Part shown: in pieces, positions 57,298 to 64,000 of the stretch
Layout: the number at the start of each line of letters is the position of its first letter
How positions within the stretch are numbered: position 1 is the stretch's first letter
From: Gliomastix tumulicola
Lineage: Eukaryota; Ascomycota; Sordariomycetes; Hypocreales; Bionectriaceae
DNA length: 64,000 nt
Direction: 5' to 3'
Assembly (NCBI GenBank): GCA_001599755.1
Contig: BCHX01000004.1
Coordinates: 558,001 to 622,000 of the forward strand
Translations under genes and position numbers: made by a program
The notes under the pieces: generated by a model
Told to the model about the DNA's origin: nothing
The model's database searches: none
What the model saw: only the letters and a program-made list of their open reading frames with translations

Positions 57298-59618
57298 ATG
57301 ACGAGCTCTTGTCGATGGACGAGGTTACTACGTCGGTCGATGCCCTCGTGTCGGACGATACGTTTGACCAGGTCCGGGAGGCCAACTGGTTGACTCAGAA
57401 CCCGACGACCGCCGTCTCTGCACCACCTGGCTTCGACGTGCTGCAGACGCCGGAATCCAGTCACGCCTCGCCTCAGGTGTCGAGTCGTATCACGCCAGCG
57501 CTGCCCAAGGTGCCACCGCCAGGCCTGCCACAGCGTACAGCCACGCCGGAGCAGTCTCAGAGGGCTGTGTCCAAGGAGTCGAAGAAGTCGGCCAAGGAGA
57601 CGATACTCGCCAAGGCGGCGGCAGGAAGTGCCTTGCAGGAAGAGGACTTCCCCGCCCTGGACGCGCCCAGGTTTCAGAAGCAGGTCTCTGTGCCCCCCAG
57701 CGCGCCGACGCCGACGCCCAAAGCTACACCTGTGTCCAAGAAGGCCCAACGTGCCAAGGCGAGGGAGGAGGCCCAGGTTGAGGAGGCCAAGGTGGAAGAG
57801 AAGGTCGAGGTTCCTCCTGTCAAGGCGAAGGAGAAGGCTAAGGCGCCTCCTGCCGCCAAAGCGAAGCCCGTCGAGCCCACCGCCACCACCACCACCACCA
57901 CCGCAGAGCCTCCAGTCGCCGCAGCCGCATTCCCACCCCTGCCTGCGCCCTCCGTTGCGAGCCCTGCTCGTGCCCACAAGACGTTGCGTGTCGTTCCGAC
58001 AGCCAAGATAGAGGTGCCGCCTATCGGCTCACCCGTCTCGGCCATCTCCAGAGCCATCTCGCACCGACCAGACACGCCCGTCAGCGAGCTTATTAGTGAT
58101 ACAGCCTCGATCGTGTCGGCATCTGTGTCTGCGTCCCGAGCGGGCTCGCCACCGCCCCCGACCAGCAGGATTGGCACCGCAGCCGTGCGGAGTGCTACGA
58201 AGAGCCAGCAGCGCAAGCAGCGCAAGGACGCTCTGAAGCAGGACACGCAGGCCATAGTGGAAACCGCCAAGGAGGAGCCCGAGGAGCACGCGCCCGTCCT
58301 CGGCCGCAAGAAGAAGCAGAAGAAGGAGAAGGCGCCCAAGGCTGTGTCTAGGCCTGCGCCCGCTCCGAAGCCCGTCGTCGTGGAGGAGAAGAAGAATAAG
58401 CCGGAGGAGAAGAAACCCGAGGCGGTCGAGCCCGAGCCACCAGCCGCCAAGAAGGGCAAGGGCAAGGACAAGGAGCCGGAGGTCCAGGAGAAGGTCCAGG
58501 AGAAGGTCCAGGAGAAGGTCCAGGAGAAGGTCCAGGAGAAGGTCCGGGAGAAGGTCCAGGAGAAGGTCCAGCAGAAGGTCCAGCAGAAGCCTGTAGAACC
58601 CCCCAAGCAAGCTGAAGAACCGGCAGCCAAGGACGATACCGATGACGATAGTGACCGGACCGAGAAGGCACACGTCGGTCCCTACTCCGTCTTCCAGGAG
58701 ATCAAGCACACTCTCTGGACCCCCGCCCTCGACAAGCTTGCCATACTCAGGCCTACCTTCTCTAACATCCGCACTGCCCCTAGCACCAATCTCGTTATAG
58801 GCAACCTCGCGGCATCGGCCCCCATCGCCGCCCACTGCAAGGACTACATCTGCAAGTGCGGCGAGATCCAGGAGCCCGACCTCGCGGACCTGCGCTCCGG
58901 CAAGCCCGTCCGCAAGCAATTCCACGTCGACGGCAGCCGCATGCTCCTCACGCCCAACGGCGACTGTGTTCGCGGCCTCGACGAGGAGGAAGAGGACGCC
59001 TTCCTGGCGCTGCAGGACGCCATCGCCGAGACGTCCGAGAACCCGGGCGCCTTCATGGCTCCCCGCCACCAACCCGTCAATGGGGCCTTCTCGCTGATTA
59101 AGGGTCGCGCGGTCCCTAACGGACGGCCGGGCATCTTCCCCGCGAGCGTGTCGCCGCAGCCCTCGGATCCCATCGGGAAGCTGCAGCGGGAGGACGCCCT
59201 GAGTTATATCAACCAGTACGTGCTGCCCCGTCTCAACCTCGGCGCTACCAACGTCGGCTGGCCTAAGGGCGCCTCCCTGCGCCAGGACGCCGCGGCCGCG
59301 AGTCTCAACTCCCTGGCGCCGTACTTCTACGGGCCTGACGCCGCTGCGGGCGTGGGCATCTACAGCGCCCCCGACGGCAAGGAGTTCTACAACCCGCCCC
59401 CTCCGCTGAGTGCTGCCGCCTCTGCTGCCCAGACGGCCGAGGAGGCCAGCGGGAACCCTAAGTGGGGTTCCTACGGCGTGGGAGGCATGCCGCTGATGTC
59501 GGTTGAGGATGCCGAGGCGGCTCTGGCCGCGGCGAGGAAGGAGACGGAGAAGCTCGAGAAGGGGCTGAATCAGGTTATTAGGAGGAACCGCAGGCTCCTG
59601 CTTGGGCTTGGGAACTAG
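57298..59618 (+). CDS. NOT4: Probable 3' exon of NOT4 encoding a long C-terminal extension
   Basis: An open frame of 773 codons that lacks a convincing start of its own. Its first codon is preceded by a good splice acceptor with a branch site (TATGCTAATG, then GGTTTAG). It needs one leading base. Two NOT4 donors supply it: GTGAGT at 56450 (total 1418 residues) or GTGGGT at 56738 (total 1514). The protein opens DDELLSMDEVTTSVDALVSDD, then has FPALDAP-type motifs, a KE/AP-rich low-complexity region with a VQEK repeat, and a conserved-looking C-terminal domain (VFQEIKHTLWTPALDKLAIL, GWPKGASLRQD, MPLMSVEDAEAALAAARKE) ending in a coiled helix. From memory of the family, filamentous ascomycete Not4 proteins are often this long, so I infer one gene with alternative ends. 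The alternative is a separate gene starting at ATG 57314. Confidence 0.65.
58482..58589 (+). repeat. 12-bp tandem repeat encoding VQEK
   Basis: Nine near-identical copies of a 12-base unit encode (VQEK)n, with one VREK and two VQQK variants. On the minus strand the same repeat creates long artefactual Leu/Asp- or Trp/Thr-rich frames. Confidence 0.9.
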
Positions 59619-60026
59619 GGGATTAGGGGATGAGGGGGAGAGAGGAGGATGCCAGACGATTGGCCTATGGACTTTGCTTTGCTTTGCTTTGGATGGAGTG
59701 CGTGCAGACACGACACTCAATATGATACCCTTTGCACCTTTTACAGACAGGACTACTTAACTGGCGATGACAGCGCAATAAGCATAGACGGAGAATTATA
59801 GCTTTCTTGATCTCACGTTGCAATCTGACGCACGCAGCCGTGATTCGAGCCTAACCCATGCGGCTGGCCCCCTTGACCATGATGGGCCTCACCTCACCCT
59901 ACCATGTGGTCGTCGAATCAATACTTAAGCTACAGGACCATGAAATTTGGGTGTGTACGTAGCTCAATTTCCTTTTCAACTGCGTGCCAGTGTACCGCAC
60001 GAAAATATCTTAGACACCTGCCTTGT
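59619..60026. other. Convergent 3' intergenic region
   Basis: About 400 bp between the NOT4 extension (+) and the STAND-like gene (-). It contains a TTTGC repeat (59675-59690). No gene is seen. Confidence 0.6.
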
Positions 60027-62364
60027 CTACACTCTTGACTTGACCTTGTGAAGCAACATGCGCTGGTTCACATCGCCTCCCAGAGAGTCGTCCGTGAGCA
60101 GACGCAAAACAGAGTCCTCATCAAACTCCTCTCTCACCTCTGCAGTGCGCCGGGGGGTTACCACGAGGATCTTGACCGTGGCTGCCACGAATCCATCGAG
60201 AGTCATGTCCAGGAGGCAACCCAGCGCCTCGACGAGCTCCTCGATGTATCCTTTCCTCTCGTAGACGTGGATGCCGTCGATGATGCACATGACGGTGGCC
60301 GTGCCAGGGAGCTGGTCGATCAGCCAGAAGAACAGCTCGCAGAGATCTTCAATCTCCGGGTCCTCGTCCCAGTCGAGCCACGAGAGGTCGATCTGCGAGT
60401 AGGATGCACCCAGGTCGAAGGGGAACTGGATGACGAGCTGGGCGATGAGACTCATGAGCATCGCGCGCGGCCCGCTGTCGTGGTCGAAGGGGTCGGTGTG
60501 CAGCCCGCAGAAGAAGGCGAGGGAGATGAAGCGCGGGTTGGCGCGGAAGGCCTGCAGCAGCGTTGAGCAGACGACGGAGAGCGCGGACATCTCATGGTGG
60601 ATGGTGAAGTCGGCCTCGACGAGGAGCTTGCCCGAGACGGGAGCGACCATCCATGCTCGGAACTGGCTGTGCAAGACGACACCCTCGCTCGTTGCCCGCT
60701 CTGGCTGGGGCAAGCGTTCCTGTCTCTCCAGTATGAACCTGGTGTCGTCGTCTTCGACACTGAAGACGCCGAATAACTCCCAGATATCGTCTGCCGTCAA
60801 GGGCCACTCGGGCTCTGGCTGAGGCGTCGTCGATCGCATGTGCCATCCGAGCTCTATTCCCTTCGCTGTGGTGGTAAAAACCGATGCATCAGCGCCTGTG
60901 TTTCTCTCGCAGATCCATGGATGGTTCTCTGGTGGAGGAGGTAGGGACTGACTAACCTAGTGCCTGCTCTTCACGCATTATCATGTTACGTTCCAATCCG
61001 CCGATGAGGCTGAGCATTTCATTCTTCAGTTCGTTCTTGACGGAGTCCTGGTGGTCGATGATGTTGTCTCGTGCCCCTCGAACATCTTCTCGGGCGCCTC
61101 GGACGTCCTCTCGTGCCCCCTGGACGTCTTCTCGTGCCTGTCGGAACGCCTCGACGATCTCGGCATGGCCTGGATAGAGTGTTTTAATTTAGGGAAGAGT
61201 CGATATGTATTCCAAAGGGGATGATAGCTTACGCTCTTCGGCCATTTTCCAGTTCCTTGCCGACTCTGTCCAGCCAGCTTTGGTGGCTTCTCGATGGAGC
61301 TCATTGCTGGCATTGGTGATGTCTTCTAAGCTCCCGATGACGCCACTTTCGTAGTCTTCTCCTTTGAAAAGAGCTGATATCGCTTTCCGGGCTGCATTGT
61401 CACGTCGTTAATAAATGATACTGATACACGTGCATCATACCCGAAGAGTAGTATCATGAAGGAGTGAAGATCTTCGAGGCCGAGATAACAGCAGTAAATA
61501 AGAAGAAGAAACTTACCTCGCGACTTGACAAAGAAACCGACCATCTTCTCAACGGCAGTCAAAACAGAGGTGACTAGAGATTTCGCTGCCTCTAGAACAT
61601 CGTCGTCGGACGGAAACACTTTGAGAAATTGCTCGGCGGTAGAGAACTTCTTTTCTAATTCCGTGACGCTGTCCAGAACCTGCCGGCGGGTCTCTGCCGC
61701 TCTGTTGATGGCCTGCCATGAAGTGGGCGAACCAGTGATTAGTAAACAGATGTGTGTGTGTGAAGATAGATAACATCACAGAAAAGGGGACGGAACTCAC
61801 ATCGAGGAGTATATCGATGGTCGCCTTCACCGGACTGGCGTACTCGATATCAGGTATGATCAGCTGGGTTGCATTCTGCAACGGGACGGCGCCGTTGTCG
61901 GCAAAGCTCCTCCAGCCCCTCTTGATCTTCTTGGTCCACGTGCTGTCATCGATGTAGTCTAGATGGCAGCGCTCCAGGACCTGGTAGACCTGATCCCAGT
62001 TCGCCAGCTCCCGGATACTGCAGCCGGCGGCTTTGCGACCCTCGGGCTCGACGCCACTGTCTTGGAGTCTCTTCATCGCTTCCGGGAAGACATCGTTCCA
62101 GAATGACATTGACTCTGCTTCGTCGCCCTTGGTCGCCTCGGCCGCCGTGCTTCCTGGCGGGACACCTTGAGTCGGGGGCTTCTGCATCGTGACTGCGCCT
62201 GTATCTGCTGACGGCGGATTCAGCACGTAACGGCCGACTGCCGGGTCGTATTTTGAGTCGCACTCGCCAAAGGCGGGATGCAGCTGAGGCCCGTAGTTGT
62301 CGATGTAGTCCACGGCACGGGGCTGGCGAGAAAGGTCTGGGATGCCTGATGGTTGGCGGCTCAT
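60027..62364 (-). CDS. STAND/NACHT-like protein with degenerate nucleotide-binding domain
   Basis: Five exons (62364-61801, 61712-61517, 61391-61233, 61169-60957, 60865-60027) with introns of 88, 125, 63 and 91 nt give 656 residues. The N-terminal half is alpha-helical. It contains a segment typical of fungal STAND-associated regions (ANWDQVYQVLERCHLDYIDD, ATIDILLDAINRAAETRRQV, VTSVLTAVEKMVGFFVKSRA). A coiled stretch with three REDVxGA heptads follows. The C-terminal ~260 residues resemble the NTPase-like domain of this fungal family: FRAWMVAPVSGKLLVEADF, ISLAFFCGLHTDPFDHDSGP, LMSLIAQLV and a Walker B-like VMCIIDGIHVYE. The expected GxxxxGK[S/T] Walker A is missing. There are no C-terminal ankyrin, WD40 or TPR repeats. 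Related proteins are suspected in non-self recognition; this is inference. It is divergent from an AAA ATPase gene with 588 bp between starts. Confidence 0.75.
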
Positions 62365-62952
62365 CGTTCCCGCACAAAGAGGAAACGACGAGGGGGGTGT
62401 CTGAAAGAGCAGACCCGAATGCTCCAAGGATGTCAAGCGGTCGAATAAATGCCTGGGGACACATGCACACCCAAAAATGTATGGTCCTATTGCTCGGGTA
62501 TTTGTTCGAGTACGCGGGTGTTCGGCGACGACGGGCGGACCCTTGAACTGTCACTCACTCACTCACTCACTCGTAAGGCGACCTTCGGGGACCTAACCTC
62601 TCAGCTGTCCAGGAAAGAGGGGAGAGAGTAAGCCCACGCAACGGGCCGACTCTCCTCTTTGAGGGCCGCCTTATGTGGTGCGCATAACCGCCAATCAATT
62701 GTGCGCCCCCCCTGCCCCTGTGTGCGGTATAATGGGACAAAAGCGCACACCCTTGTCGCTATTTGCCTTACCCAATCTATTCTTAGCCCAGCTGAAGCTG
62801 ACATGCATTGAAAATTGGTTGCCTTACGGCGGACTTATTATATACGCCCTGGTATGTCCGGCGGGCGGCTATGAAATGTTTTTCCTTCTCGTCGTCGTCT
62901 TGTTGTTCGTCAATAACTCCCCGTTGCTTCTCATCAACTTGCTCTTGTGACC
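62365..62952. promoter_or_regulatory. Divergent promoter between the STAND-like and AAA ATPase genes
   Basis: 588 bp between start codons, with a perfect (TCAC)n microsatellite at 62551-62572 and a TATATACG stretch near 62840-62847, about 110 bp upstream of the AAA gene start. Confidence 0.5.
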
Positions 62953-64000
62953 ATGAACGGAGAGGTCGAGAAACCCAACGACGCGGCGGGTCAGGAACCC
63001 AGCAAGCAAAATGGGGCTGATGCCGCTGATGTCCCTGCTGCTACTGATGCTGCTACGGGGGAATCAAAGCCGGAGGCAGTGACCCCAGCAGCAGCAGCAG
63101 CAGCAGCACCTGGCGATGCCACCGCGCTCCTCCTGGAGCAGATCAAGCGGCTGGAGGAGAAGATCGCGAGCGTCGAGAAGCAGAGCCAGCCAGCCCCCAC
63201 CAGCCAAGACGCCTCGATGCTCTCTACCCGCATAGCCTCGCAGTTCGGCACCAAGGGGTCCGTCGACCAGTTCCTCGCCAACGCGCACAAGAGGGACGAG
63301 GCCTGGGCCGCGCACCAGAAGGACTTGCAGGGGGCGGGAGACCGCTGGATCGGCTCACCCGCCGAGTTCGCGGCCAAGAACGCGGCCGAGAAGTACCTCG
63401 CCATGGAGAGGTACCGGATGGAGATGCGTCATTTCGACGAGACGTACGCGCACGGCCAGCTCGAGTCCTATCTCTATGAGTACTTCAATGCGGCCAAGAA
63501 TGGCGAGGAGGGCAAGGAGGGCGAGGAGGGCGAGGAGAAAGACGGCGAGGAGAAACCCGAGCATGCGCCTGGCGTTTGGGCGCCGGCGCTGAGCCTGAGC
63601 CACATCACGTGGAAGGAGTTCATTGCTCGCGCGTCCTACAACTCGCGGCTGACTACGCCGACGGGTCCCTTCGTCATCGACGTGCTGGAGGGCGAGCCTC
63701 GCCTCCCGGAGCGAGGGTTCTCCTACTGGGCCTACGGCCGCAACAGGGCCAGTCAGGACGAGCTTGCCGCTGCCGAGTCCAAGAAGCCGGTTGAGCCGGG
63801 ACACGGCCCTCTCCCGGAGAGGATCCGTATTCACTCGCGTCCGCTGATCGGCGTCATTGAGAAGATCCACGGCACGGATATCAACATCAGCCACAAGGAT
63901 GCGACGGTCCTTATGCGGCCTTTCAAGTGCCTGACGTTCTACGAAGAGCAGCTGAGAAAGAAGTACGCGGAGCTGGAGGAGAAATTCGGCCCGAAGAAGG
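62953..64000 (+). CDS. N-terminal part of a fungal AAA-type ATPase (DUF7025-like), truncated by window edge
   Basis: An uninterrupted frame of 349 codons from ATG 62953 runs off the right edge. It opens with a disordered Ala/Glu-rich region, an alanine tract and a coiled coil (LLLEQIKRLEEKIASVEKQ). A globular part follows with HITWKEFIARASYNSRL and the stretch ERIRIHSRPLIGVIEKIHG, then VLMRPFKCLTFYEEQLRKKY. This RPFK-type segment with a preceding RIRI-x-S strand is characteristic of the region (DUF7025) that precedes the AAA+ core in a large fungal ATPase family. The Walker motifs would lie beyond the window, so ATPase activity is inferred from this N-terminal region alone. A Gly/Glu repeat (GEEGKEGEEGEE) interrupts the domain at about 63502-63555. 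Confidence 0.75.
   Translation, partial: MNGEVEKPNDAAGQEPSKQNGADAADVPAATDAATGESKPEAVTPAAAAAAAPGDATALLLEQIKRLEEKIASVEKQSQPAPTSQDASMLSTRIASQFGTKGSVDQFLANAHKRDEAWAAHQKDLQGAGDRWIGSPAEFAAKNAAEKYLAMERYRMEMRHFDETYAHGQLESYLYEYFNAAKNGEEGKEGEEGEEKDGEEKPEHAPGVWAPALSLSHITWKEFIARASYNSRLTTPTGPFVIDVLEGEPRLPERGFSYWAYGRNRASQDELAAAESKKPVEPGHGPLPERIRIHSRPLIGVIEKIHGTDINISHKDATVLMRPFKCLTFYEEQLRKKYAELEEKFGPKK

Noticed and set aside
58029..59720. A 563-codon minus-strand frame rich in LLLDLLLD repeats
   Set aside because: It is the antisense of the VQEK repeat and the GC-rich NOT4 extension. The sense frame has conserved domains; the antisense is low-complexity.
1..64000. Search by eye for tRNA, rRNA, CRISPR arrays and intact transposons
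   Set aside because: No A/B-box pair forming a tRNA, no rRNA sequence, no spaced direct-repeat array and no transposase or reverse transcriptase motif was seen. A tRNAscan or repeat search could still find short or degenerate ones.

Overview
The window is nuclear DNA from a filamentous ascomycete, most likely a sordariomycete. The genes carry short introns (55-125 nt, one of 215 nt) with GTPuNGT-type donors, CTAAC/CTGAC-like branch sites and AG acceptors. Coding regions are GC-rich. Several proteins are typical of filamentous fungi: PEX20, a DMATS-type prenyltransferase, a KIN1 kinase with a long low-complexity linker, a STAND-like protein and an extended NOT4. I cannot name the species from sequence alone. 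Exon boundaries were placed by hand from splice signals, reading frame and family conservation. In the models counted here the exon lengths sum to whole codons.

Left part (1-30 kb): the window opens with the last codons of a probable Zn2Cys6 transcription factor, then about 5 kb without a convincing gene. A dense housekeeping block follows: a single-pass membrane protein (DUF7820-like), PEX20 (-) and SEC13 (+) sharing a divergent promoter, a secreted, probably GPI-anchored PQQ/sorbosone dehydrogenase-like enzyme (-), a WHI2-like BTB protein (-), a GPATCH1-type G-patch protein (-), the KIN1 polarity kinase (+), CAF40/RCD1 of the CCR4-NOT complex (+), and a Ure2-type glutathione S-transferase (-).

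Middle part (30-53 kb): this is gene-poor accessory-like sequence. It holds a Baeyer-Villiger-type flavin monooxygenase (-), an 8.3 kb stretch without a supported gene, an intronless DMATS-family aromatic prenyltransferase (+), and an AT-richer zone with an intronless class C beta-lactamase-type serine hydrolase. Two small related membrane proteins flank the hydrolase. The monooxygenase, prenyltransferase and hydrolase could belong to a loose secondary-metabolism neighbourhood, but no backbone synthase is present.

Right part (53-64 kb): housekeeping genes resume with complex I NDUFS3 (30.4 kDa subunit, -) and NOT4 (+) on a 334 bp divergent promoter. NOT4 appears to have two possible 3' ends, one short and one with a large C-terminal extension. 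The window ends with a five-exon STAND-like protein lacking a Walker A motif (-), divergent from the start of an AAA-type ATPase (+) that runs off the edge.

Most notable observations: a monooxygenase whose peroxisomal C-terminal SKL exists only if the terminal intron is retained; a GST with an in-frame upstream start that adds a mitochondrial-type presequence; the pair of small paralogous membrane proteins around the serine hydrolase; the alternative NOT4 terminus; and the divergent STAND-like/AAA ATPase pair.
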